From Rhodospirillaceae bacterium (GTDB lineage Bacteria; Pseudomonadota; Alphaproteobacteria; Rhodospirillales; Rhodospirillaceae): DNA of 64,000 bases. Positions 34,081-42,331 of this stretch are shown piece after piece. The first letter of the stretch is position 1. Each line of letters opens with the position of its first letter. The stretch is taken from positions 434,001 through 498,000 of the forward strand of contig JAPKDQ010000001.1 in the NCBI GenBank assembly GCA_028822445.1, read 5' to 3'. Position numbers and translations under genes: made by a program. The notes under the pieces were generated by a model. The model searched no databases. It saw only the letters and a program-made list of their open reading frames with translations, and had not been told where the DNA came from.

Positions 34081-35286
34081 ATGATCGGTAATATTTTACT
34101 TCTTTCGATGCGTGAGATACGGCGCAATGTGTTGCGTTCAATTCTGACCACGCTAGGGATTGTTATCGGTGTGGCCGCGGTGATTGTTGTGGTGACCCTC
34201 GGTGCAGGGACCAAAGCCCAAGTCCAGGAGGAAATTTCTAAGCTCGGAAGCACAATGCTGACAGTCTTCCCCGGGCAGCGCAGAAGGGGCGGAGCCGCGC
34301 AGACCGCACCACCATTTGAAATTGACGATGTTAACGCTTTGCGTCGCGAGACCACCTTACTCTCAAGCGTTGCTCCAATGTCTATCGGGCGCAAGATGAT
34401 TGTCTACGGGAACGAGAATAGACGATCACAGCTTGTGGGAACGGACAGAGAATTCGTCAACGTTCGCAACTGGGCTTTAACAGCCGGCCGACTTTTTTCC
34501 CCGGCGGAAGAGCAGTCGGGCAAGTCGGTTTGCATTATTGGCCTGACAGTCCGAAAAGAATTATTTAAAGACGAGCCCTACTTGGGTAACGTCCTGCGGA
34601 TTGGTAAGGCGTCGTGTGAAGTCATCGGGCTTTTAGAGCCGAAAGGGCAGGTGATGTTCTCCGGTGACCAGGATGATGTGGTTGTAGTGCCGATTAAATA
34701 TTATCAGCGACGAATTTCTGGAAATACCAATGTGGATCAAATCTACGTCTCGGCTTTGGATGACGATTTGGTTCCGGCCGCACAGGCTGAGGTTGAGATG
34801 ATTATGCGGGAACGCAGGCCATCACAGCCCGGAGCGGAAGATCTTTTCTCGGTACGCGGCGTCCAAGAAATGTCGACCGCCTTTCAAAGCTCAACGGCTG
34901 TGATGACCGCCTTTCTGTCTGCGATCGCAGCTATAAGCCTGTTGGTCGGTGGCATCGGCATTATGAACATTATGTTGGTTTCAGTGACCGAGCGGACCCG
35001 CGAGATTGGTATTCGTATGGCTATCGGCGCACGCGAAAAAGAGGTGCTGCTTCAGTTCCTCGTTGAGGCGGCGATGCTGGCAGGGTTTGGTGGGCTGGTT
35101 GGCATTGCCATTGGCCTTGGCGGCGCAATGGCATTGGCGCCACTTCTCAATGTTCCCTTTATCGTGCAACCGGACATGATGGTAATGGCGTTTGTGTTTT
35201 CAGCTCTCGTCGGCGTGGTGTTTGGTTACATGCCAGCGCGCAGCGCGGCTCGACTAGATCCGATAGACGCCTTGCGCCACGAATAG
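34081..35286 (+). CDS. MacB-type ABC exporter permease
   Basis: The 401-residue product has the four-helix MacB topology: helix 1 near residues 20-45, a large periplasmic domain (MacB-PCD) up to about 275, then three helices with the motifs ISLLVGGIGIMNIMLVSVTE and RTREIGIRMAIGA, and a C-terminal GYMPARSAARLDPIDALR. In E. coli ATPase and permease are fused; here they are separate genes, as in many other bacteria. Likely cargo is a peptide, siderophore or lipid-like compound; no clue to which. Confidence 0.92.
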   Translation: MIGNILLLSMREIRRNVLRSILTTLGIVIGVAAVIVVVTLGAGTKAQVQEEISKLGSTMLTVFPGQRRRGGAAQTAPPFEIDDVNALRRETTLLSSVAPMSIGRKMIVYGNENRRSQLVGTDREFVNVRNWALTAGRLFSPAEEQSGKSVCIIGLTVRKELFKDEPYLGNVLRIGKASCEVIGLLEPKGQVMFSGDQDDVVVVPIKYYQRRISGNTNVDQIYVSALDDDLVPAAQAEVEMIMRERRPSQPGAEDLFSVRGVQEMSTAFQSSTAVMTAFLSAIAAISLLVGGIGIMNIMLVSVTERTREIGIRMAIGAREKEVLLQFLVEAAMLAGFGGLVGIAIGLGGAMALAPLLNVPFIVQPDMMVMAFVFSALVGVVFGYMPARSAARLDPIDALRHE

Positions 35287-35312
35287 AAAAGAGCGCTTTA
35301 ACCCCATTTTGG

Positions 35313-35815
35313 TTAGTGTTCCTCCGGATAGGGCATGCCATCGTTATGCAGGAACCTCGGACTATTTTTATCAGAGACCAGCTGCATGTCGACATCTGGG
35401 TAGGTAACGTGCTCGGGGTTTGAGCGATCACCAACACAGAGATAGGTGACGACTCCAGTGCCTTTGTTTTCAAGCATATGCCTATCCGCAACACCTGCTT
35501 TGAAGCCGGTGCAGTGCCCCGCATTGACTGGCGTTTCGCCAGCGTTACTCATCACAGTGACCGTGCCCGCAATGACGTAAACGAACTCATCCTGGGTCTT
35601 GTGCCAATGGCGTTCCGCAGGCCGCCCCCTGGCGGGAGGGTGACTATGTTGATCCCAAAGTTCGTCAACCCGAACATGGCGCCGACAGGTTTCCATGTCA
35701 TGTCAGGATTGAATTCATCGTTATACCGCGGCGGGTTAGGGCTCTTGGCTGGCCTGGATGTCACCTCAGTGTGGTTCAGCGGCGGAGCGTGCCGGTCGGT
35801 TTGTGTCTCGGACAT
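35313..35815 (-). pseudogene. Cupin protein gene with a one-base frameshift
   Basis: The 5' part (from ATG 35815) encodes MSETQTDRHAPPLNHTEV... to NIVTLPPGG, then the frame is wrong. The continuation in another frame gives RPAERHWHKTQDEFVYVIAG and the rest of a cupin domain to YPEEH. The switch falls at a run of five C (35625-35629, G on the coding strand). Adding one base restores LPPGGRPAERHWHKTQDE, with the cupin metal ligands H-x-H-x5-E, and a 167-residue protein. The event is a recent slippage mutation or a sequencing error. The protein would be a small metal-binding cupin of unknown substrate, with a signal-free N-terminus. Confidence 0.8.
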
Positions 35816-35839
35816 AACATTTAGCCTCAGTTCAACGCG

Positions 35840-36340
35840 TTAATCTTGGCTGGCAGGATCACGCTCAATCAGATTGACCATGATTCCATCTGGGTCGCGA
35901 AAGGTCATCTCTCGTTGGCCGCGGTCTGCGGACTTGATTGCGCCGCCTTCAATATCGACTTCGAGATGGGTTGGTGGGCAAAGAACTATGTGGCTCCCGA
36001 CTATCAGCCGGTCGTGTACGACGTCTAGATTGGCACAATAAAAAACCATGCAAGCCTCGCCAATACTGCATCCATATTCTCTCTTCTGAACGCGCGGGGG
36101 GCTAGGCTTTTTGAGTTCAAATAATCCAACCATGCCTTTATTCAAACCGGCGGATCGAAAAACCCGATACCTGACGTTGGTTTCTGGCGGCATGCCAAGT
36201 AATTTGGCGGCCGTGGCATGGGTTAACCCGCCTTCTGCGTAGACCTCTTCCAGGTCGAAAATATCACGGTAGAACGCGGATGATTTCTCAATATCGCTCA
36301 CAAAAAGTGCGGTTCGCACCATGGGGCTAATTAGGGACAT
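35840..36340 (-). CDS. VOC-superfamily (glyoxalase/dioxygenase fold) protein
   Basis: The 166-residue product begins with VRTALFVSDIEKSSAFYRDIF, the usual first beta-alpha-beta unit of the vicinal-oxygen-chelate fold, and ends with EMTFRDPDGIMVNLIER, where the C-terminal E is a metal ligand. Likely activities are glyoxalase, dioxygenase or resistance protein; I cannot decide. ATG 36340 was chosen over GTG 36352. It lies 24 bases before the cupin gene on the same strand, so they probably form a unit. Confidence 0.78.
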   Translation of the reverse strand: MSLISPMVRTALFVSDIEKSSAFYRDIFDLEEVYAEGGLTHATAAKLLGMPPETNVRYRVFRSAGLNKGMVGLFELKKPSPPRVQKREYGCSIGEACMVFYCANLDVVHDRLIVGSHIVLCPPTHLEVDIEGGAIKSADRGQREMTFRDPDGIMVNLIERDPASQD

Positions 36341-36578
36341 GTCTTGTCTCACTCTATTGTGCGGTGATCATTCGCTGCCATTCTGATCTAGTATGACGTC
36401 AACGAGAGGGTGAGGGCTATGCTATGGAATTGTCAAACTCATCAGATCTATGGGGCGCTGAAGCATCATTTTTAAGATCGCGATGAGGTCCTCAGGAAGA
36501 TGGCTCCGAAGGGGTGGCTGAAATCCAAATAGAACGGTATACCCGAGAGAGATTGGCAACGTTTTGGGACGACTAAAA

Positions 36579-38003
36579 ATGGGCCGTACACTTGTTCAGA
36601 AGCTGTGGGATGCGCACACCGTTGCGGACCTTGGTGATAACGCAACACTCCTCTATACGGATCGCGTATTTCTCCACGAGAGAACGGGGTCTGTCTCGTT
36701 AAAGGGGCTGGAGGCAGCTGGCCGCAAAGTTCGAAACCCCGAGCAGGTGTTCTGCACGATGGATCACATCGTTGATACCCTTCCAGGGCGCGGCGACGAT
36801 ACGATTATGCCGTCTGGTAAAGACTTCATCACGACCACACGTGATGCCGCGAACGAAGCTGGGATTACCTTGTTCGATATTGGTGATGACAGACAAGGCA
36901 TAGTGCACGTGGTATCGGCAGAGCAGGGCATTACGCTGCCCGGCTTAACTCAAGTGTGTCCTGATAGTCATACCTGCACGCTCGGCGCGCTCGGCGCGCT
37001 GGCCTGGGGAATTGGCTCCACGGAAGGTGAGCACGCTTTAGCCACCAAAACTTTGGCGGTCAACAAGCCGAAGTCCATGCGCGTCTCGTTTGACGGTCAG
37101 CTCGGTTATGGTGTGACGGCAAAAGACATGATCTTGCATTTGATCGGCGCCTATACGGCGGCTGGTGGTGCTGGTCATGCCATCGAATTCACAGGATCAG
37201 CCATTCGGTCATTGCCACAGGAAAACAGATTCACCGTCTGCAACATGGCCGTGGAATTCGCGGCGTTTACCGGCCTCATTCCGCCGGACGACACCACGAT
37301 TGATTACATCCATGGTCGCCCCTATGCGCCGACCGGTAGAAATTGGGATGCAGCCGTTGACTATTGGCGGACGCTGCAAGCAGACGGTGATGCAGCGTAC
37401 GATAGAAATATTTCCATCGATTGCGCGGACATTGTTCCGACTGTGAGCTGGGGGACCAGTCCGGGCCATACCGTGCAGATCGATGGTGTTGTCCCAGATC
37501 CATCCGACGCCCCAGACGCCAATACCCAAACATCGTGGGCGCGGGCGCTTGAATATATGGACCTTAAGCCGGGCACGCCCCTTGAAGGCGTTCCCATAGA
37601 TGGGGCCTTTATCGGCTCATGCACGAACTCGCGCATCTCTGACCTTCGCGAGGTTGTTAAAGTTGTCAAAGGCCGACGTGTGGCAGTTGGTGTTAAGGCG
37701 ATCGTCGTTCCGGGCTCTAGCCAGGTTAAGTTGGCTGCAGAAGCGGAGGGCATCGATAAGGCGCTCGTTGAAGCTGGCTTTGAGTGGCGCGAAAGCGGCT
37801 GCTCTATGTGTTTCTATGCGGGTGGCGAAAGCTTTGGAGACCAAGAGCGGGTGATTAGCTCGACCAACCGAAACTTTGAAAACCGCCAGGGTCCAAGAAC
37901 GCGCACGCATCTTGCGAGCCCGACATCAGTGGCCGCCTCCGCTTTGGCTGGTAAGATTTCTGATGTCCGGAAGTTTAGGCAGGGGGCTAGTTATGACACT
38001 TAG
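36579..38003 (+). CDS. leuC: 3-isopropylmalate dehydratase large subunit (LeuC-type)
   Basis: LeuC/LeuD isomerise 2- to 3-isopropylmalate; relatives act on citramalate, mesaconate or homoaconitate. The product has the aconitase-family sites for a [4Fe-4S] cluster, GSCTNSR near residue 345 and GCSMC near 405, and VCPDSHTCTLGALGALAWGIGSTE. ATG 36579 is preferred over the TTG at 36564. It overlaps leuD by 11 bases. Neither leuB nor leuA is near; instead a CoA-transferase and an HMG-CoA-lyase-like gene lie downstream, which raises the chance of a different substrate. Confidence 0.88.
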   Translation: MGRTLVQKLWDAHTVADLGDNATLLYTDRVFLHERTGSVSLKGLEAAGRKVRNPEQVFCTMDHIVDTLPGRGDDTIMPSGKDFITTTRDAANEAGITLFDIGDDRQGIVHVVSAEQGITLPGLTQVCPDSHTCTLGALGALAWGIGSTEGEHALATKTLAVNKPKSMRVSFDGQLGYGVTAKDMILHLIGAYTAAGGAGHAIEFTGSAIRSLPQENRFTVCNMAVEFAAFTGLIPPDDTTIDYIHGRPYAPTGRNWDAAVDYWRTLQADGDAAYDRNISIDCADIVPTVSWGTSPGHTVQIDGVVPDPSDAPDANTQTSWARALEYMDLKPGTPLEGVPIDGAFIGSCTNSRISDLREVVKVVKGRRVAVGVKAIVVPGSSQVKLAAEAEGIDKALVEAGFEWRESGCSMCFYAGGESFGDQERVISSTNRNFENRQGPRTRTHLASPTSVAASALAGKISDVRKFRQGASYDT

Positions 38004-38625
38004 AATGCAAAAATTTAAAACGCTGTCGTCTGTTGCGGCCCCCATCATGCGCGTCAACATCGATACAGATGCGATTATTCCCAGCCGTGAGATGAAGGGT
38101 GTGACCAAGGACGGCCTGTCCGTTGGAATGTTCGCCAATTGGCGCTACACGGACGTGGATGCCCGCGTCGAGAATCCGGATTTTATTTTGAACAAGATTC
38201 CATTCCGCGACGCAGAGATTCTGTTGTCCGGTGAAAACTTTGGATGCGGTTCTTCCAGAGAACATGCCGTATGGGCTCTCAAGGAATGGGGCATGCGCTG
38301 CGTCATTGCGCCGAGTTTTGGAACGATATTTTATGGCAACTGCGTGCGGAACGGGATATTGCCGGTTGCATTGCAGGAGGCCGTTGTGAAGGCCTTTGCT
38401 GAAAGCGCAGAAACTGGGGCGGAAACGGCGGTTTTTGTTGTCGACTTACCAAGTCAGACAGTGACGGGCCCAGACGGCGATACGCATGGTTTCGACATCG
38501 CGCCTGCCGATAAGGAAATGCTTGTCCAAGGTCTGGACCCAATCGGTCTGACACTGAAACGAGATGATGAAATCATAGCGTTTCGAGAGAAAGACAAAGC
38601 GGAGAGGCCCTGGGTCTACTTGTAG
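37993..38625 (+). CDS. leuD: 3-isopropylmalate dehydratase small subunit (LeuD-type)
   Basis: The start at ATG 37993 removes 39 codons that read into leuC in another frame. The 210-residue product has the LeuD swivel domain: VNIDTDAIIPSREMKG, LLSGENFGCGSSREHAVWAL, and SFGTIFYGNCVRNGILPV. The length and motifs are normal. It works as a heterodimer with LeuC, and the 11-base overlap implies coupled translation. Confidence 0.92.
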   Translation: MTLRMQKFKTLSSVAAPIMRVNIDTDAIIPSREMKGVTKDGLSVGMFANWRYTDVDARVENPDFILNKIPFRDAEILLSGENFGCGSSREHAVWALKEWGMRCVIAPSFGTIFYGNCVRNGILPVALQEAVVKAFAESAETGAETAVFVVDLPSQTVTGPDGDTHGFDIAPADKEMLVQGLDPIGLTLKRDDEIIAFREKDKAERPWVYL

Positions 38626-38643
38626 GTCTTTCGGATACTCAGC

Positions 38644-39549
38644 ATGGAACTCTGGATTCCCTTAACGATCGCTGCGGCTGGGGTGCAAGCGGCCCGCACC
38701 TCTTTGCAGAAGCATTTGGCTGCGGAGCTGTCTGTTTTTGGCGCGACGTTCGCGCGGTTCTTGTTCGGCTTCCCTATGATCCTGGCGGGTTTAGCCGTGC
38801 TGGTAACCGTCACCGGACAAAGCGTTCCTGAGTCCAACTGTGTATTCATCGCCTACGCGTGGGTCGGTGGTCTGGTCCAATTACTAGGGAATGCGCTGCT
38901 TTTACACCTGTTGACCCTGAGTACGTTCACCGTCGGAACGACATATACAAAGACAGAAGTTATTCAGACTGTTGGGGTCGGATATGTGGTTCTGGATGAG
39001 CAGGTAGGGCCTGCTGGGTTCCTTGGGATCCTCGTCGCTTTTTTCGGTGTTTTGTTGATGGCAACAGGCCGCGCAGGCTTGTCAGTCGCGAGCCTCGCTG
39101 CTGCGCTAAGACATAAGCCAGCGCTGTACGGTATCTGTGTTGGTGCACTCTACGCCGTTGCCGCTGTTTTTTATCGAGCTGCAGCGCTTTCGTTAGACGA
39201 GGGTGATTTCGTGCTTCGAGCAATCACGACGCTCGCCTGGGTCACGACTGCTCAAATGCTTGCAATGGCAGTGGTGTTGCGCCTGCGTCAGCCAGGTCTC
39301 GTGACAAAGGTCTTTCGCGCTTGGCCCATTGGTTTATGGATCGGATTTACCGGCATCGTGGCATCCGCTTGCTGGTACTGCGCGTTCACCTTGCAAAATG
39401 CCGCGTACGTTATGGCGCTTGGCCAGGTCGAGCTTGTCTTCATCTATATCGCCTCAAGGTTTGTTTTTCACGAGAGAATGGTTGCACAAGAGGCCTTTGG
39501 CGTGGCGGCCACGGCTTTGGGAATACTAGCGGTGGTCCTCTATGGATAG
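38644..39549 (+). CDS. EamA/DMT-type transporter
   Basis: The 301-residue product has ten hydrophobic segments in two five-helix halves, as in the drug/metabolite transporter superfamily, with the family's LLGNALLLHLLTLSTFTVGTT-like pattern in the first half and YVMALGQVELVFIYI in the second. Direction of transport and substrate are unknown. It starts 18 bases after leuD and is probably co-transcribed, so an organic acid or amino-acid product is a fair guess. Confidence 0.8.
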   Translation: MELWIPLTIAAAGVQAARTSLQKHLAAELSVFGATFARFLFGFPMILAGLAVLVTVTGQSVPESNCVFIAYAWVGGLVQLLGNALLLHLLTLSTFTVGTTYTKTEVIQTVGVGYVVLDEQVGPAGFLGILVAFFGVLLMATGRAGLSVASLAAALRHKPALYGICVGALYAVAAVFYRAAALSLDEGDFVLRAITTLAWVTTAQMLAMAVVLRLRQPGLVTKVFRAWPIGLWIGFTGIVASACWYCAFTLQNAAYVMALGQVELVFIYIASRFVFHERMVAQEAFGVAATALGILAVVLYG

Positions 39550-39647
39550 TGCTTTTGCCTTGACGCTGAAAGCGATGCGGTAAAGAGAGTTAGCTTAATA
39601 TCCTGGGATCCATACAGGCTCGTTGGCATGGACAGTGTTAGTGAGTG

Positions 39648-39681
39648 TTAAAAAAACCAGCCGCCGCATGGATTGCTGGTT
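39648..39681 (-). terminator. Terminator of the CaiB-type gene
   Basis: On the minus strand AACCAGC pairs with GCTGGTT (39655-39661 and 39675-39681) and is followed by a T tract (a run of A on the plus strand at 39651-39656). It lies just after the minus-strand CoA-transferase stop and faces the DMT gene. Confidence 0.65.
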
Positions 39682-39699
39682 CCCGTTGGTACCAATGAA

Positions 39700-40902
39700 T
39701 TACTCCCCAGCCGCTATGCCGTCCTCAAGCATTTTAGAAACTGCGGCGTCATCATGGCCGAGCTCGGCTAGTACCTCGCGGGTGTGCTGTCCTTCACGGG
39801 GAAGGTCGCGGCGCACGCCGAGACGGTCACCGCCAATTGAAAGGGGCATGTTGGGAAGTTTGATCTTCCGGCCTGCACCATCGCCGTCTGTAAGTGTAAC
39901 TTCAGAGAGGCCGTCACCCGCATTGAGGTGTGGATCATCAAATAATTCATGGGGCTTGGCGATTGGGGCAAAGGGCATGCCGGTGGCCTCAAGCTTGGCC
40001 ATAAGGTCGGTTTTGTCATAACCTTTAAACAGCTCCTCGATCTGAGGTTTAAGCCAGGAGCGGGCATCGACCCGACCATTGTTGAGCTTTAGCTCTTCTT
40101 TGGCCCAAAGCGTATCTAGCCCGAAGGCTTCACAGAAATTTTTCCACTGGGTATCTGAGACGACACCGACGAAGACCTTATCTTCATCCTTAGTTTCGAA
40201 GACATCGTAGATTGCCCAAGCTGAAACACGTGCAGGCATAGGGGCGGCGGGCGCGCCTGTTACGCCATACTGAGCCATATGCTGGCCAACAAGGTAGACT
40301 GCGGTCTCATATAGGCTTGCAACGACATGCTGCCCCTCTCCGGTGGCATTGCGCCCTACCAGCGCAGAAAGAACGCCGATAACGCCGAACATTCCGCCAG
40401 CGATATCAATAACTGATGCGCCAGCGCGCAGGGGTTGTCCCGGAGGCCCGGTCATGTAAGCCAAACCGCCCATCATTTGCGCGACTTCATCCAATGCTGT
40501 GCGGTGTTCATATGGTCCAGCAAGGAATCCTTTTTCAGAACAGTAGATGAGCCCTTTGTTGATCTTCTTAAGGTCCTCATATCCAAACCCGAGCTTATCC
40601 ATTGCCCCAGGGCGGAAATTTTCAATAACGATGTCCGCTTGTTTGATTAGGTCTAAGGAGATGCCATGACCTTTTTTATTCTTGAGGTCCAAACAGATTG
40701 ACCGCTTGTTGCGGTTGAACATGGGGAAGTACCCGGAGCCAGAGCCTTTCAGCCGACGTGTGTTATCGCCCTTAAGAGGCTCTATTTTTATAACTTCAGC
40801 GCCAAGGTCGGCAAGAATGCAGCCAACGGTAGGGCCCATGACCATATGCGTGAATTCAACGACTTTTGTTCCGGACAAAGGAAGGTTCTGCGTGTCCGTC
40901 AT
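39700..40902 (-). CDS. CaiB/BaiF-family class III CoA-transferase
   Basis: The 400-residue product has the family pattern: GTKVVEFTHMVMGPTVGCIL, LADLGAEVIKIE, ENFRPGAMDKLGFGYEDL, then the catalytic aspartate in RTALDEVAQMMGG. Class III enzymes move CoA between carboxylic acids (formate/oxalate, carnitine, succinate/citramalate and others). The acceptor cannot be read from sequence. It is divergent from the HMG-CoA-lyase-like gene across a 418-base promoter region and convergent with the leuCD-DMT unit. Confidence 0.88.
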   Translation of the reverse strand: MTDTQNLPLSGTKVVEFTHMVMGPTVGCILADLGAEVIKIEPLKGDNTRRLKGSGSGYFPMFNRNKRSICLDLKNKKGHGISLDLIKQADIVIENFRPGAMDKLGFGYEDLKKINKGLIYCSEKGFLAGPYEHRTALDEVAQMMGGLAYMTGPPGQPLRAGASVIDIAGGMFGVIGVLSALVGRNATGEGQHVVASLYETAVYLVGQHMAQYGVTGAPAAPMPARVSAWAIYDVFETKDEDKVFVGVVSDTQWKNFCEAFGLDTLWAKEELKLNNGRVDARSWLKPQIEELFKGYDKTDLMAKLEATGMPFAPIAKPHELFDDPHLNAGDGLSEVTLTDGDGAGRKIKLPNMPLSIGGDRLGVRRDLPREGQHTREVLAELGHDDAAVSKMLEDGIAAGE

Positions 40903-41320
40903 GTGATAATATCCTTATTAATCAATATCTTATAATTATTAGGCTCATCGAGCCATTGGACCTAATGGTGTCCTGATCATATATCCTGGGGGACGCACGG
41001 CAAGCATGCCTAAATAAGAAAACGGTGTTCCATGGCAAAGAAACATTACCCTTGACCAAATCGACTTAGCATTGCGCTGTCGGAAAAGGCGTACACGGGG
41101 CTCCGTGCAATCAATGCCGAGTAAGGATGTAGCAATAACTACTGTCTTACGTTTCTTCTAGAGAATTTTGACCATGTAGCCGATATGTAAAACTCTATCA
41201 GGGTTGTCGCGGTATTGCCGCTGAATACGGATCGCCAAAAGCTACATAATCTCCGCTCAAGCCGTGACAGAGGCCACGCGCATGGCTTAAAAGAGCGCAC
41301 TCACAGAAAGGACACACGAC
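40903..41320. promoter_or_regulatory. Divergent promoter region, CaiB-type and HMGL-like genes
   Basis: No gene is seen in these 418 bases. The first 40 bases, next to the CoA-transferase start, are AT-rich (CTTATTAATCAATATCTTAT) and probably hold its promoter; an AAAGGACACACGAC ribosome site lies before the lyase gene. No clear operator palindrome was found. Confidence 0.4.
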
Positions 41321-42295
41321 ATGACCGATGTAATGGACGACATTGATATCCTTATTAGCGAAGTGGGGCCACGGGATGGTCTTCAATCGGTCAATTCGGT
41401 TATGCCGACAGAGGCAAAGAAGGCGTGGGTTAAGGCTGAAGCTGAAGCCGGCGTTCGGGAGATCGAGGTGGGATCGTTTGTTCCACCAAAGCTGTTACCG
41501 CAATTGGCAGACACCAGTGAGATCGTCGAATACGCGCGATCTATCCCAGGTCTTCAGGTGGCCGTGTTGGTGCCGAATTTTAAAGGCGCTGAGAACGCTA
41601 TAAAAGCCGGAGCCCATAAAATCACGATTCCGTTATCCGTTTCTGAAACTCATTCACAAGCCAACCTCCGTAAAACCCATGCGCAAGTGCTGGAAGAGGT
41701 CGTGAAGATCGTCGATCTGATCAAGACGCTACCGGAAAACGAGCGGCCACATTTTGAAGGTGGTTTGTCGACGGCATTTGGTTGCACGCTGGAAGGTCAT
41801 GTTCCTCAAGCCAAAGTCGTTGAGATGGCAGAGAAATTAGTTGAACTTGGCTGTAGTGAGGTTGGTCTGGCTGATACGACAGGCTACGCAAACCCGCTGC
41901 AAGTTAAGAATATGGTCAACGCGGTTTGGGCGGCTGTGGGGCGAGAAAAGCTCAAAGGCATCCACTTGCACAACACGCGCGGGCAGGGGCTTGCCAACGT
42001 GATGGCGGCGCTGGATATTGGTCTAGATACGCTTGATAGCTCTCTCGGCGGCCTTGGTGGCTGCCCATTCGCTCCGGGTGCATCCGGTAATATCGTGACC
42101 GAGGACCTGGTGTTCTTGCTGGATAGCATGGGTCTAAAGACCGGAATTAACTTGGATAAGTTAATGAGCGTGCGCGATATCGTTACCGCAGCTTTGCCAG
42201 ACGAACAGATGTACGGCTTCACGCCTGATGCAAGTCTACCGAAAGGCTATGTGCAGACGCTAAACGGCGGAACCGGCTGGGGAACAGGCAACTAG
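41321..42295 (+). CDS. HMG-CoA lyase-like enzyme (DRE-TIM family)
   Basis: The 324-residue TIM-barrel has the HMGL hallmarks: SEVGPRDGLQ at the N-terminus (family D-R-E/G-x-R-D metal and catalytic site), VGSFVPPK, GIHLHNTRGQGLANV (metal-binding histidines, with Asn where many members have Asp), and the lid cysteine in GGLGGCPFAPGASGN. Known members cleave HMG-CoA to acetyl-CoA and acetoacetate; others cleave citramalyl-CoA to acetyl-CoA and pyruvate. With a class III CoA-transferase opposite and leuCD nearby, the second activity is worth testing. Confidence 0.85.
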   Translation: MTDVMDDIDILISEVGPRDGLQSVNSVMPTEAKKAWVKAEAEAGVREIEVGSFVPPKLLPQLADTSEIVEYARSIPGLQVAVLVPNFKGAENAIKAGAHKITIPLSVSETHSQANLRKTHAQVLEEVVKIVDLIKTLPENERPHFEGGLSTAFGCTLEGHVPQAKVVEMAEKLVELGCSEVGLADTTGYANPLQVKNMVNAVWAAVGREKLKGIHLHNTRGQGLANVMAALDIGLDTLDSSLGGLGGCPFAPGASGNIVTEDLVFLLDSMGLKTGINLDKLMSVRDIVTAALPDEQMYGFTPDASLPKGYVQTLNGGTGWGTGN

Positions 42296-42302
42296 AAAAC
42301 AG

Positions 42303-42326
42303 ACAGCAGTTCTAAGTTGCTGCTGT
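42303..42326. terminator. Bidirectional hairpin between convergent genes
   Basis: ACAGCAG pairs with CTGCTGT across a ten-base loop, between the lyase stop and the MFS stop. The tail is TGTGTCT on the plus side and CTGTTTTCT on the minus side, so it is more convincing for the minus strand. Confidence 0.5.
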
Positions 42327-42331
42327 TGTGT

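Noticed and set aside
36353-36578. Short protein-like pieces before leuC (for example DEVLRKMAPKGWLKSK)
   Set aside because: Two frames give similar-looking fragments, so the signal is not specific enough to call a pseudogene.
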